The notes beneath the pieces are model-generated. The model searched no databases. It saw nothing but the letters and a program-made list of their open reading frames with translations, and was not told where the DNA came from. A stretch of DNA of 64,000 nt from positions 641,631 through 705,630 of the forward strand of contig NZ_JBDZDT010000003.1 of the NCBI RefSeq assembly GCF_040049275.1, written 5' to 3'. Position numbers and translations under genes: made by a program. The stretch comes from Aquabacter sp040049275. GTDB taxonomy: Bacteria > Pseudomonadota > Alphaproteobacteria > Rhizobiales > Xanthobacteraceae. How positions within the stretch are numbered: the first letter of the stretch is position 1; each line of letters begins with the position of its first letter. This document shows positions 1 through 8,457 of the stretch, in pieces.

Positions 1-528
1 GTGCCGGACGCGGAAGCTGCCCTCGGCCATGTGGACATCCTCGTCAACAATGCCGGCATCACCCGCGACAACATCTTCATGCGCCTGTCGGATGAGGCGT
101 GGGACCAGGTGATCGCGGTGAACCTCACCGCCGCCTTCCGCCTCTCCCGCGCGGCCGTGCGCTCCATGATGCGCCGCCGCACGGGGCGCATCATCTCCAT
201 CACCTCCATCGTCGGCGTCACCGGCAATGCGGGCCAGGGCAATTACGCCGCCGCCAAGGCCGGCATGATCGGCATGACCAAGTCGCTGGCCCAGGAAGTG
301 GCGAGCCGCGGCGTGACGGTGAACTGCGTCGCCCCGGGCTTCATCGCCACGCCCATGACCGACGCGCTCAATGAGAAGCAGCGCGAGACCATCCTGAAGG
401 CCGTGCCGGCTGGAAAGCTCGGAACGCCGGAAGACATCGCAAATGCCTGCGTCTACCTCGCCTCCGACGAGGCCGGATACGTCACCGGGCAGACGATCCA
501 CGTGAACGGCGGAATGGCGATGATCTGA
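1..528 (+). CDS. fabG: 3-oxoacyl-[ACP] reductase FabG, C-terminal part
   Basis: NADPH-dependent reduction of 3-oxoacyl-ACP in the elongation cycle of type II fatty acid synthesis, in the cytoplasm. The gene runs off the left edge, so the N-terminal Rossmann glycine motif is missing and the first codon shown is not the true start. What remains is typical of the short-chain dehydrogenase family: an NNAG motif near residue 16, the catalytic serine in ISITSIVG, the YxxxK pair in GNYAAAKAG, and the usual C-terminal GQTIHVNGGM. It is followed by acpP and fabF on the same strand, the standard fab order, which supports FabG over another SDR. A GC hairpin follows the stop codon. Confidence 0.93.
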   Translation: MPDAEAALGHVDILVNNAGITRDNIFMRLSDEAWDQVIAVNLTAAFRLSRAAVRSMMRRRTGRIISITSIVGVTGNAGQGNYAAAKAGMIGMTKSLAQEVASRGVTVNCVAPGFIATPMTDALNEKQRETILKAVPAGKLGTPEDIANACVYLASDEAGYVTGQTIHVNGGMAMI

Positions 529-535
529 GGGCGGA

Positions 536-558
536 CCGCGCGTTCACGCAACGCGCGG
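536..558 (+). terminator. Hairpin just after fabG
   Basis: A perfect 9-bp stem (CCGCGCGTT paired with AACGCGCGG) with a 5-nt loop, starting 8 nt after the fabG stop. There is no T run after it, so it is either a weak terminator, a processing site, or an mRNA-stabilising hairpin separating fabG from the highly expressed acpP. Confidence 0.45.
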
Positions 559-788
559 CTGGACCTTGACACCGGGATGGGCTTTGCTGGCAAAGGCTGG
601 GGAAGTGTGGTAACGACCCGCTCCATCCGATCGAGCTAAAGATAACGCGCGTTCGGGTGTGGAATTTCTGTGCTTCGATCTGCCCGATCGGGCGCGAGCA
701 TGGGGGCTGGGCACGGCGGGTGAAAGGCTTTATGCCGTCTCACAGCCGCCGGACGGCAGGACATAATTCAGACAATGAGGGTGCATCG

Positions 789-1025
789 ATGAGTGACATC
801 GCCGAGCGGGTGAAGAAGATCGTCGCGGAGCATCTGGGTGTTGAGCCCGAAAAGGTCACGGAGAATGCCAGCTTCATCGACGATCTCGGCGCCGACAGCC
901 TCGACACCGTCGAGCTCGTGATGGCCTTCGAAGAGGCGTTCAACACCGAGATCCCGGACGACGCTGCCGAGACCATCCTGACGGTTGGCGACGCCATCAA
1001 GTTCCTGGAAAAGAACGCGGGTTGA
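789..1025 (+). CDS. acpP: Acyl carrier protein
   Basis: Acidic 78-residue carrier that holds growing acyl chains on a 4'-phosphopantetheine arm during fatty acid, lipid A and phospholipid synthesis. The modified serine is S37 in the GADSLD motif, and the length matches the family. The start ATG at 789 gives the canonical MSDIAERVKK N-terminus and has GAGG eight bases upstream; the longer upstream reading frame is non-coding leader. The 260-bp gap from fabG suggests its own promoter; a TTGACA at 566-571 could be a -35 element, but I see no convincing -10 at the right distance. fabF follows after 79 bp. Confidence 0.97.
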   Translation: MSDIAERVKKIVAEHLGVEPEKVTENASFIDDLGADSLDTVELVMAFEEAFNTEIPDDAAETILTVGDAIKFLEKNAG

Positions 1026-1044
1026 TCAAACCCTTTCCGAATTC

Positions 1045-1078
1045 GACGGTCGCGGTGCCAAAGGCGCTCGCGGCCGTC
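1045..1078 (+). terminator. Hairpin between acpP and fabF
   Basis: A 10-bp stem with one G-U pair (GACGGTCGCG with CGCGGCCGTC) and a 14-nt loop in the acpP-fabF spacer. There is no T run. Such a hairpin could trim or partly terminate the mRNA so that the small carrier protein is made in excess over FabF; this role is inference. Confidence 0.35.
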
Positions 1079-1104
1079 GCCGTAATTGTTCCGGAGTTCC
1101 CCTC

Positions 1105-2367
1105 ATGAGACGTGTTGTCGTCACTGGCCTCGGCATGGTGACGCCGCTCGCCTGCGGTGTCGAGCCGAGCTGGCGGCGACTGCTGGCCGGTCAGAGCGGT
1201 GCCAGGTTCGTCGAAAGCTTCGATGTATCAGACCTCCCCTGCAAGATCGCCAGCATCATCCCGCGCGGCGATGGCAGCGACGGCACCTTCAATCCGGACG
1301 ATTGGATGGAGCCGAAGGAGCAGCGCAAGGTCGACGATTTCATCGTCTTCGCCATGGCTGCCGCCCAGCAGGCGCTGGACGATGCCGACTGGCACCCCAC
1401 CGCCTATGAGGACCAGATCGCCACGGGCGTGCTCATCGGCTCCGGCATCGGCGGCATCGAGGGTATCGCCGAAGCGGCGCATATCCTGAAAGATCGCGGC
1501 CCGCGCCGCATCTCGCCCTTCTTCATTCCCGGCCGGCTGATCAATCTCGCCGGCGGCTACGTCTCCATCGCCCACGGCCTGAAGGGGCCGAACCATGCGG
1601 TGGTCACGGCCTGCTCCACCGGCGCGCACGCCATCGGCGATGCCGGCCGCCTCATCGCGCTCGGCGATGCCGACGTGATGCTGGCCGGCGGCACCGAATC
1701 GACCGTGAACCGGCTTGCGCTCGCGGGCTTTGCCGCCTGCAAGGCGCTCTGCACCAGCTTCAACGACGCGCCGGAAAAGGGCTCGCGCCCCTATGACCGC
1801 GACCGCGACGGCTTCGTCATGGGCGAAGGCGCCGGCATCGTGGTGCTGGAGGAATACGAGCACGCCAAGGCGCGCGGCGCGAAGATCTATGCCGAACTGA
1901 CCGGCTATGGCCTCTCGGGCGACGCCTTCCACATCACCGCTCCCTCCCCCGACGGCGACGGCGCCTTCCGCTGCATGAGCGCGGCGCTGAAGCGGGCGGG
2001 CATCACGGCCGGCGACGTGGACTACATCAACGCCCATGGCACCTCCACCATGGCGGACGAGATCGAGTTGAAGGCGGTAGAGCGCCTGCTGGGCAACAAT
2101 GCCGGCACCGTCTCCATGTCCTCCACCAAATCGTCCATCGGCCACCTCCTCGGCGCCGCCGGGGCGGTGGAGGCGATCTTCTCGGTGCTGGCCATCCGCG
2201 ACCAGATCGCCCCGGCGACCCTGAACCTCGACAATCCGTCGGTGGAGACCCCCATCGACCTCGTGCCCCTGAAGGCGCGGGAGCGGAAGATCGACATCGC
2301 ACTGTCGAACTCCTTCGGCTTCGGCGGCACCAACGCCTCGCTGGTGTTCAGCCGCCACCAGGCGTGA
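1105..2367 (+). CDS. fabF: 3-oxoacyl-[ACP] synthase II (KAS II)
   Basis: Condenses malonyl-ACP with acyl-ACP in fatty acid elongation. The ATG at 1105 has a GGAG ribosome site eight bases upstream and starts at the conserved MRRVVVTGLGMVTPL; an upstream in-frame extension overlaps acpP and is rejected. The protein is 420 residues, the family norm. The Cys-His-His catalytic triad is visible as C170 (TACSTG), H311 (NAHGTST) and H347 (IGHLLGAAG). The C-terminal glycine-rich SNSFGFGGTNAS loop is also present. Triad spacing and position next to acpP make it FabF rather than FabB or FabH. Confidence 0.96.
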   Translation: MRRVVVTGLGMVTPLACGVEPSWRRLLAGQSGARFVESFDVSDLPCKIASIIPRGDGSDGTFNPDDWMEPKEQRKVDDFIVFAMAAAQQALDDADWHPTAYEDQIATGVLIGSGIGGIEGIAEAAHILKDRGPRRISPFFIPGRLINLAGGYVSIAHGLKGPNHAVVTACSTGAHAIGDAGRLIALGDADVMLAGGTESTVNRLALAGFAACKALCTSFNDAPEKGSRPYDRDRDGFVMGEGAGIVVLEEYEHAKARGAKIYAELTGYGLSGDAFHITAPSPDGDGAFRCMSAALKRAGITAGDVDYINAHGTSTMADEIELKAVERLLGNNAGTVSMSSTKSSIGHLLGAAGAVEAIFSVLAIRDQIAPATLNLDNPSVETPIDLVPLKARERKIDIALSNSFGFGGTNASLVFSRHQA

Positions 2368-2420
2368 ATTGAGGGGCCGGCGCGTCCGGCCTGAGCGCTG
2401 GCGCTCTTCCTTCCGTCGTC

Positions 2421-2443
2421 ATGGCCGGGCTTGACCCGGCCAT
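2421..2443. repeat. Intergenic palindrome of the GGCCGGG family
   Basis: A perfect inverted repeat, ATGGCCGGG and CCCGGCCAT around CTTGA, in the fabF-mltG spacer. Related palindromes occur at 39925-39957 and 48478-48576. This type of GTCATGGCCGGG palindrome is common in rhizobial genomes and may act as an mRNA 3'-end structure. Confidence 0.6.
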
Positions 2444-2588
2444 TTCGTGCCGCATTCTTCCGGAGAGATCCCTGGATCAACTCCCGGGGTGATGATCGCC
2501 CCTGCGGCGCGGTGGTCCTATTTCCGTCCAGAAGAGTGGTATCCCCTTTTCCGGACGGTTCACCCGACCCGGAGCGATGGAGACTTCG

Positions 2589-3758
2589 ATGGCGACACCC
2601 GAACAGAAGGCGGCCGAGCAGGCGAAGAAGCGCCGCCCCTCCCGCGGAGCCAGCCATCCGGCGGTGGTGATCGGCAATGCCATCTTCACCATCCTCCTGT
2701 TCCTCGCCGTGGGCGGCGGCATCGCCGCCTGGTACGGGCAGCAGCAATACGCCGCGCCCGGGCCGCTGGCCCAAGAGAAGACCGTGGTCATCCCGCGCGG
2801 CTCGGGCACCCGCGACATCGCCGAGCTCCTGGAGCGCGAGGGCATCGTCAAGAACTGGATGCTGTTCGTGGCGAGCCAGCAGATCGCCCGGCGCGGCGAG
2901 CAGCTCCAGGCGGGCGAATATGAATTTCCGGCCGGGATCTCCATCGCGAAGGTGTTGAACACCCTCATCGAAGGCCACGTGGTCAATCACCAGATCACCA
3001 TTCCCGAGGGCCTGACCACCCAGCAGATCGTCGACCGCCTGAACACCAATGATCTTCTCACCGGCACGCCGCGCATGCCGCAGGAGGGCACCCTGCTGCC
3101 GGAGACCTATCGGGTGACCCGCGGCATGAAGCGCGATGACCTCCTCGCCCGCATGAGCGCCGACCAGCAGAAGCTGGTGCGCGACCTCTGGGCCAAGCGC
3201 GACCCCAGCCTGCCTTTGAAGTCGCCGCAGGAAATGGTGGTGCTCGCCTCCATCGTCGAGGAGGAGACCGGCAAGGGTGACGAGCGCCCGAAGGTGGCGG
3301 CCGTGTTCATCAACCGCCTGAACCGGAAGATGAAGCTCCAGTCCGATCCCACCATCATTTACGGCATCGTCGGCGGAAAGGGCTCGCTCGGCCGCTCCAT
3401 CACCCGCACCGACATCGCCACCGCGACCCCCTACAACACCTACACCATTGACGGCCTGCCCCCCGGCCCCATCGGCAATCCCGGCAAGGACGCCCTCGCT
3501 GCCGTGGCGAACCCGGCCAAGACCCGGGACCTCTATTTCGTGGCGGACGGCACCGGCGGCCACGCCTTCGCGGAGACGCTGGACCAGCACAACCGGAACG
3601 TCGCCAAATGGCGCGAGATCGAGGCCAGCCAGAAGGCGAATCAGGGCGCAGCCCCTGCGGCCGCTCCTGTCCCGGCTCCGGCGGCCCCTCCCGTCTCCGC
3701 GCCCGGCGCCGGGACGGGAACAGGCACCAATCCCGCCGCTCCCTCCACCTCCAACTGA
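2589..3758 (+). CDS. mltG: Endolytic transglycosylase MltG
   Basis: Inner-membrane lytic transglycosylase that cuts nascent glycan strands and is thought to set strand length. It has a short basic N-terminus, one transmembrane segment (about residues 31-52), a LysM-like region and the YceG catalytic domain; the catalytic Glu is expected in the SIVEEETG motif. I prefer the ATG at 2589 because GGAG lies six bases before it; the in-frame ATG at 2577 has its GGAG too close. The last 50 residues are a Pro/Ala/Gly-rich tail not needed for activity in the family. Position after fabF and before yicC/gmk is a common alphaproteobacterial arrangement. Confidence 0.94.
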   Translation: MATPEQKAAEQAKKRRPSRGASHPAVVIGNAIFTILLFLAVGGGIAAWYGQQQYAAPGPLAQEKTVVIPRGSGTRDIAELLEREGIVKNWMLFVASQQIARRGEQLQAGEYEFPAGISIAKVLNTLIEGHVVNHQITIPEGLTTQQIVDRLNTNDLLTGTPRMPQEGTLLPETYRVTRGMKRDDLLARMSADQQKLVRDLWAKRDPSLPLKSPQEMVVLASIVEEETGKGDERPKVAAVFINRLNRKMKLQSDPTIIYGIVGGKGSLGRSITRTDIATATPYNTYTIDGLPPGPIGNPGKDALAAVANPAKTRDLYFVADGTGGHAFAETLDQHNRNVAKWREIEASQKANQGAAPAAAPVPAPAAPPVSAPGAGTGTGTNPAAPSTSN

Positions 3759-3789
3759 GAGCCGGCGGCCCCCCGCCCGAGACCGCCTG

Positions 3790-4677
3790 ATGTCCATTGC
3801 AAGCATGACCGGGTTCGCCCGCGCCCAGGGCACAACCGGACCCTGGCGTTGGAGCTGGGAGCTGCGCTCCGTCAACGCCAAGGGGCTGGACCTGCGCCTG
3901 CGTCTGCCCGGCGGCTTCGACGCACTGGACGCCGCCGCAAGGTCTGCCGCCGGCAAGCTGCTCTCGCGCGGCTCGGTCTCCGGCACCTTCACCATCGCCC
4001 GCGAGGGTGAGACGGTCTCCGTCACCATCAACCAGCCGGCCCTGGAAGCTTTGATCGGCGCCTCCCGCGAGGCTGGCGCGCGTTTCGGCCTTGCAGCGCC
4101 CAGCTTGGATGCGCTCCTCGCGGTCAAGGGCGTGGTGGAGGTGGTGGAGGCCGAGCAGACGCCGGAGGATGCGGAACGCATCACGAAGGACGCCGCCGCC
4201 GGCTTCGAGGAGGCGCTGCGCTCCCTCTCCCAGATGCGCCTGAAGGAAGGCGCCGCGCTGCGGGCCGTGCTTGCCGAGCGCCTCGCCGCCATGTCCGCCC
4301 TCATCGCCGCAGCCGAGGCCCTGCCCGAGCGCCAGCCGGAGGCCATCAAGGCGCGGCTCACCGAGCAGGTCCGCGCGCTCCTCGACGCCGCAGCGCCCCT
4401 CGACCCGGACCGGCTGCACCAGGAAGCGGCGCTTCTCGCCGCCAAGGCCGACGTGCGCGAGGAGCTGGACCGCTTCACCACCCATATCGCCGCCGCCTAC
4501 GACCTTCTGGACACGGGCGGCCCAGTGGGGCGCAAGCTGGATTTCCTCTCCCAGGAGTTCAACCGGGAGGCCAATACGCTCTGTTCCAAGTCCAATGCCG
4601 TGGCGTTGACCCAGATCGGGCTTGACCTGAAGCTTCTGGTGGATCAGTTCCGCGAGCAGGTCCAGAACATCGAGTGA
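3790..4677 (+). CDS. yicC: YicC-family endoribonuclease
   Basis: Cytoplasmic protein of the YicC/YloC family, members of which have been reported as endoribonucleases involved in RNA turnover. The 295-residue length and the N-terminal SIASMTGFARAQG, followed by WELRSVNAKGLDLRLRLP, are the family signature; the C-terminal DUF1732 part ends in LSQEFNREANTLCSKSNAV and IREQVQNIE-like sequence. The ATG at 3790 sits 31 bp after mltG, and the TGA overlaps the GTG at 4674 in front of gmk. The larger reading frame that begins inside mltG is an artefact. Confidence 0.92.
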   Translation: MSIASMTGFARAQGTTGPWRWSWELRSVNAKGLDLRLRLPGGFDALDAAARSAAGKLLSRGSVSGTFTIAREGETVSVTINQPALEALIGASREAGARFGLAAPSLDALLAVKGVVEVVEAEQTPEDAERITKDAAAGFEEALRSLSQMRLKEGAALRAVLAERLAAMSALIAAAEALPERQPEAIKARLTEQVRALLDAAAPLDPDRLHQEAALLAAKADVREELDRFTTHIAAAYDLLDTGGPVGRKLDFLSQEFNREANTLCSKSNAVALTQIGLDLKLLVDQFREQVQNIE

Positions 4678-4688
4678 GCCCGCGCCCC

Positions 4689-5372
4689 ATGGCCTCCGCC
4701 CCCTCCCACTTCGCGCTGCCGGGCTGGAAGCCCGGCTCCAAGTCCGGCCTCGCCCGCCGGGGGCTGATGCTGGTGCTCTCCTCCCCGTCCGGGGCCGGCA
4801 AGACCACCCTGTCCCGCAAATTGCTGGAGCTGGACGACCGCATCACCATGTCGGTCTCGGTGACCACCCGCCCGCCGCGGCCGGGCGAAGTGCCCGGGAA
4901 GGATTATTTCTTCGTGGGCGAGGACGAGTTCGCGCAGCTTAGGGACAATGGCGAGCTGCTGGAGCACGCCACCGTCTTCGGCAATCTCTACGGCACGCCG
5001 CGCCGCGCGGTGGAAGAGGCGCTTTCGGCGGGCCGGGACGTGCTGTTCGACATTGATTGGCAGGGCACCCAGCAGCTTGACCAGAGCGCCGAGCAGGACC
5101 TGGTGAAGGTGTTCCTGCTGCCGCCCTCCGCGGCCGACCTCGAGAAGCGCCTGCGCACCCGCGCCCAGGATTCCGACGACGTGGTGCGCCAGCGCATGTC
5201 CAAGGCGTCGGACGAGATCAGCCATTTCACCGAGTACGACTACATCCTGATCAACCAGGACATCGACGACAGCCTCGCCAAGCTCACCGCCATCCTGAAC
5301 GCGGAGCGCCTGAAGCGGCGGCGGCTGACAGGCCTCGCGAGCTTCGTGCAGGGCCTGCGGGACGCGCTTTAG
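4689..5372 (+). CDS. gmk: Guanylate kinase
   Basis: ATP-dependent phosphorylation of GMP to GDP. The P-loop SSPSGAGKTT is at residues 31-40, followed by the GMP-binding block SVSVTTRPPRPGE and the DIDWQGTQQL motif. Two starts are possible: ATG 4689 (227 residues) or GTG 4674, whose codon overlaps the yicC stop and would add five residues and couple translation to yicC. I list the ATG, but the GTG is credible. The yicC-gmk pairing is widely conserved in bacteria. Confidence 0.95.
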   Translation: MASAPSHFALPGWKPGSKSGLARRGLMLVLSSPSGAGKTTLSRKLLELDDRITMSVSVTTRPPRPGEVPGKDYFFVGEDEFAQLRDNGELLEHATVFGNLYGTPRRAVEEALSAGRDVLFDIDWQGTQQLDQSAEQDLVKVFLLPPSAADLEKRLRTRAQDSDDVVRQRMSKASDEISHFTEYDYILINQDIDDSLAKLTAILNAERLKRRRLTGLASFVQGLRDAL

Positions 5373-5812
5373 GACGACCTCTCAGCCGGGGAGGGGCGTA
5401 CGCCCCCACGTGTCTGCTTGCGGTGCCGGCATCCCTCTTTGCGCCTTGGTCTTTGCAGCGGTGCGGAAATCGGTGGAAGGCGCCCGGCTGCGACGGGATC
5501 AGGCTGCGGCCCCTTCCCGCTCGGTCTCGCCGACGCGAGCGCTGGAGAACAGCCCGAACTTTCCGGTCCCGCTCGCTACAACGTCATGTAGTCGGCATGA
5601 CGATTTCGGCGCGTTTCATGCAATCCTGAATTATGTCCCGGCACATATTCTTCAGGTTGTCAAAAACATCTCCTATTAACCACGCCTGAAATGCTAATAG
5701 GCTGTCAATAATAAGTGGTCCTTGGTTTGCGCGTCTTCATGTGTTGCGCGCTCAGTTTGTGGCGCGTCGATAAGGTCGTTGTGGGATGGTCTCTCCGAGA
5801 GGAAGTTAGTCC
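5373..5812. other. Intergenic region, AT-richer than its surroundings
   Basis: About 440 bp without a convincing gene. The first part holds a 14-bp palindrome GGGGCGTACGCCCC (5393-5406), possibly the end of the gmk operon. From about 5630 the sequence becomes clearly AT-richer than the rest of the window. Two interleaved inverted repeats lie there: TTCAGG/CCTGAA (5651-5656, 5685-5690) and CCTATTA/TAATAGG (5672-5678, 5695-5701). It probably contains the promoter of the membrane-protein gene at 5813. A short open frame at 5410-5679 has no ribosome site or recognisable content. Confidence 0.5.
5672..5701. promoter_or_regulatory. Inverted repeat upstream of membrane-protein gene
   Basis: CCTATTA and TAATAGG separated by 16 bases, about 115-140 bp before the start codon at 5813. 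The half-site spacing (centre to centre 23 bp) could suit a dimeric regulator. It interleaves with a TTCAGG/CCTGAA pair, so RNA folding is an alternative. Low confidence. Confidence 0.25.
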
Positions 5813-6475
5813 ATGGACCTTTCTGTTTCCATTACCCCGGACGGCGCGCTCGCGATCAAAACTGCTTTGAGGGTGGTGCATTTTATCGGGCTTGTCCTGG
5901 GCCTTGGCGCCGCAACCTTGCTGGATATCATCATCATTCGATTCATCGTCAGGCGCCGCATATCGGGCGATTATTGCGACATCATCGACTTTTCATCGAA
6001 GATCGTGTCGGCGGGCCTCGTATTTCTCTGGATATCCGGCATCGGATTTCTTTTATTCTACGGGCTTCTTGAACCCGCAAAACTTGGAAATGAGAAGGTC
6101 TGGGCCAAGATCGCGATCGTCGGCGTGCTGACGCTGAACGGCCTGTTCCTCCACCATTTCGTGCTGCCGCTGATCCGGCAGAACATAGGCAAAAGCCTGT
6201 TTGCGGGGATGAGCCGCGCCCAGGCGAGGGTGGCCCTCGCATCGGGTGTGGTCTCCGGCACCTCCTGGTATGTTCCCTTATTGCTCGGGTGCATCCCGCA
6301 GCTGAATTTCGTCGTGCCGGCGTGGATGATCCTCTCCGCCTATGCTGCATTCCTCATGGGCGGCATCGTGCTGGCGCAGGGCATCGCCCATCTCGCCACC
6401 GCCCCGCATCGCCACCCGCCGCAGCAGGATCCGGCCCCAGACGTGGTCATGGAGCTTGGGCAAACGGTCGGCTGA
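5813..6475 (+). CDS. Polytopic membrane protein, function unknown
   Basis: I do not recognise the family. The 220-residue protein has about five or six hydrophobic segments (approximately residues 20-46, 62-84, 98-120, 138-158 and 172-194) with charged loops, and a histidine-rich tail (HLATAPHRHPPQQ) facing one side. Histidines in the segments (VVHFIG, LHHFVLP) could bind a metal or haem, but that is speculation. Codon use is less GC-biased than neighbours, and the gene stands alone between plus-strand gmk and minus-strand rsmA, which hints at acquisition or relaxed selection. The ATG at 5813 has GAGAGGAAG just upstream, a good ribosome site. Confidence 0.75.
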   Translation: MDLSVSITPDGALAIKTALRVVHFIGLVLGLGAATLLDIIIIRFIVRRRISGDYCDIIDFSSKIVSAGLVFLWISGIGFLLFYGLLEPAKLGNEKVWAKIAIVGVLTLNGLFLHHFVLPLIRQNIGKSLFAGMSRAQARVALASGVVSGTSWYVPLLLGCIPQLNFVVPAWMILSAYAAFLMGGIVLAQGIAHLATAPHRHPPQQDPAPDVVMELGQTVG

Positions 6476-6571
6476 GGCCGACACCGCTTGCTTCCGGTCG
6501 TACACAAGGTCGCGAAGGCAGGGCCCAGTCCGGTCACGATGCCGCCGAGCTCTGCAAGCACCGCGGATCGC

Positions 6572-7429
6572 TCAGTCCCGGCGCACCCGCAGATCCGCAT
6601 AGGCATTCGCCAAACCGACGAACCCCGCTACGTCGATCTCCTCCGCTCGCTCGGTCTCGGGCACGCCGGCGCGCTCCAGCAGCGCGAAGGTATCGACACC
6701 GAGCGACTTCAAGCTCTGGCGCAGCATCTTGCGGCGCTGGCCGAAGGCGGCCTCCGTCACCCGTTCGAGATCCGAAAGCGCACATGGCAAAGGGTCCGCG
6801 CGGGGCACGAGATGCACCACGGACGACGTCACCTTCGGCGGCGGCACGAAGGCGGAGGGGGCAACATCGAACAGGATTTTTGCGCTGGTGCGCCAGCCCG
6901 CGAGCACGGCGAGGCGGCCATAGGCCTTGCTGCCGGGCGCGGCGACGATGCGTTCCGCCACTTCGCGCTGGAACATCAAGGTGAGCGAAGTGAACCAGGG
7001 CGGCCAGGGATCGGACGAGAGCCAGCCCACGAGAAGCAGCGTCGCCACATTATAGGGAAGGTTCGCCACCACCCGCGCCGGGCCGTCCCCCGTATGGGGA
7101 CGCACATCCACCTTCAGCGCATCGCCCTCGATCACCTCAAGCCGGCCGGGATAGGCGTCCGCCACCTCGACTAGCGCGGCGATGCAGCGCCGGTCACGCT
7201 CCACCGCCACCACCTTTGCCGCACCAAGTGCCAGCAAAGCGCGGGTGAGGCCGCCGGGACCGGGGCCGACCTCGACCACCGTTGCGCCTTCCAGCTCCCC
7301 GGAGCCGCGCGCAATGCGGGCGGTCAGGTTGAGGTCGAGAAGAAAGTTCTGGCCCAGGGATTTCTGGGCGGACAGCTCATGCCGGCGGATCACATCCCGG
7401 AGCGGCGGCAATTCGTCGATGGCGCTCAT
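6572..7429 (-). CDS. rsmA: 16S rRNA dimethyladenosine transferase RsmA (KsgA)
   Basis: Dimethylates two adjacent adenosines near the 3' end of 16S rRNA during small-subunit maturation, using S-adenosylmethionine. The SLGQNFL entry motif (residues 24-30), SAM motif EVGPGPGGLT (53-62) and the catalytic NLPYNV (123-128) are intact; 285 residues is normal. The ATG overlaps the pdxA stop by four bases (ATGA), so translation is coupled. It is the last gene of the lptF-lptG-lptD-surA-pdxA-rsmA run, the same order seen from lptD to rsmA in many proteobacteria. Confidence 0.96.
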   Translation of the reverse strand: MSAIDELPPLRDVIRRHELSAQKSLGQNFLLDLNLTARIARGSGELEGATVVEVGPGPGGLTRALLALGAAKVVAVERDRRCIAALVEVADAYPGRLEVIEGDALKVDVRPHTGDGPARVVANLPYNVATLLLVGWLSSDPWPPWFTSLTLMFQREVAERIVAAPGSKAYGRLAVLAGWRTSAKILFDVAPSAFVPPPKVTSSVVHLVPRADPLPCALSDLERVTEAAFGQRRKMLRQSLKSLGVDTFALLERAGVPETERAEEIDVAGFVGLANAYADLRVRRD

Positions 7430-8457
7430 CCGGCGGCCTGGATCCTTGCACGGCCATGATCCCCCGCCGCCAGCCGCGCCGCGAGCCGCAGGGCCGCCAT
7501 GAGGCTGGAGGGGTCCGCGCGCCCCGTCCCGGCGATGCCGAAGGCGGTGCCGTGATCGGGCGAGGTGCGCACGAAGGGCAGACCGAGGGTCGTGTTGACG
7601 CCCTCATGGAAGGCCAGCGCCTTGGCGGGGATCAGGACCTGATCGTGATACATGCCGATGGCCACGTCATAGCCGGCGCGCGCCTCGGCGTGGAACATGG
7701 TGTCAGCGGGCAGCGGCCCGCGCGCATCGATGCCTTCGCGACGCAGCGCCTCGACGGCGGGACGCACTACCTCCTCGTCCTCGCGGCCCAAAGTGCCGTC
7801 CTCTCCCGCATGGGGGTTGAGCCCGGCAAAGGCGAGGCGCGGCCGCTCAAGGCCGAAGCGGGCGCGCATGTCGCGGTCGACGATGCGGGCGGTCTCCATG
7901 AGGAGATCGACGGTCAGCAACGCTGGAACGGCGGCGAGCGGCACATGGATGGTGGCCGGCACCACCGCCAGTTCCGGCGACCAGATCATCATGACCGGGC
8001 GCGGCGCCGTCCCGCCCGGCGGCGTGCAGCGGGCGGCGAGATATTCTGTGTGGCCGGGGAACGGGAAGCCCGCCGCATAGACCACGGATTTTGCGAGCGG
8101 CGCCGTCACCAGCGCCCGCGCGGCGCCGGCCTGCACCAGATCCACCGCGCGATCGAGGCTTTCGATAACGGCAGGCGCGCTGGTCTCGTCCGGCGCGCCG
8201 GGCGCGGCGGTGGCGCGCGGGCCCACGGGATGAACCGGCAGGGCATGGGCGAAAATGCCGGCCGCCTCATGGGCCGCGCAGGCCGTGATGGGAATGTCGA
8301 GGCCGAGGAGGCGGGCGCGGCGCTCCAGAAGCTCCGGATCGCCCACGGCGCAGAAGGCGGGAATATGGCGCGCGGCGCGGTCGCGCCATGCCATGAGGGC
8401 GATCTCGGGGCCGATCCCCGCCGGCTCGCCGAGGGTCAGCGCCAGCGGCGCATCCAT
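7426..8457 (-). CDS. pdxA: 4-hydroxythreonine-4-phosphate dehydrogenase
   Basis: NAD-dependent step of the DXP-dependent pyridoxal 5'-phosphate pathway. The N-terminal LALTLGEPAGIGPEI is diagnostic, as are GHTEYLA, GLNPHAGEDG (metal-binding His), YHDQVLIP and the C-terminal RTSPDHGTAFGIAG. I chose the ATG at 8457, giving 343 residues; the frame stays open upstream into surA but no homologous sequence lies there. The start overlaps the surA stop by one base (TGATG), and the stop overlaps the rsmA start, so the three genes are tightly coupled. Confidence 0.95.
   Translation of the reverse strand: MDAPLALTLGEPAGIGPEIALMAWRDRAARHIPAFCAVGDPELLERRARLLGLDIPITACAAHEAAGIFAHALPVHPVGPRATAAPGAPDETSAPAVIESLDRAVDLVQAGAARALVTAPLAKSVVYAAGFPFPGHTEYLAARCTPPGGTAPRPVMMIWSPELAVVPATIHVPLAAVPALLTVDLLMETARIVDRDMRARFGLERPRLAFAGLNPHAGEDGTLGREDEEVVRPAVEALRREGIDARGPLPADTMFHAEARAGYDVAIGMYHDQVLIPAKALAFHEGVNTTLGLPFVRTSPDHGTAFGIAGTGRADPSSLMAALRLAARLAAGDHGRARIQAAG

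Noticed and set aside
2022..4481. Very long minus-strand open frame (819 codons) across fabF, mltG and yicC
   Set aside because: Antisense shadow of three clear genes in high-GC DNA; Arg/Ser/Ala-rich composition and no domain.
5410..5679. 89-codon open frame between gmk and the membrane protein
   Set aside because: No ribosome site, no recognisable sequence and it crosses the composition change; treated as intergenic.
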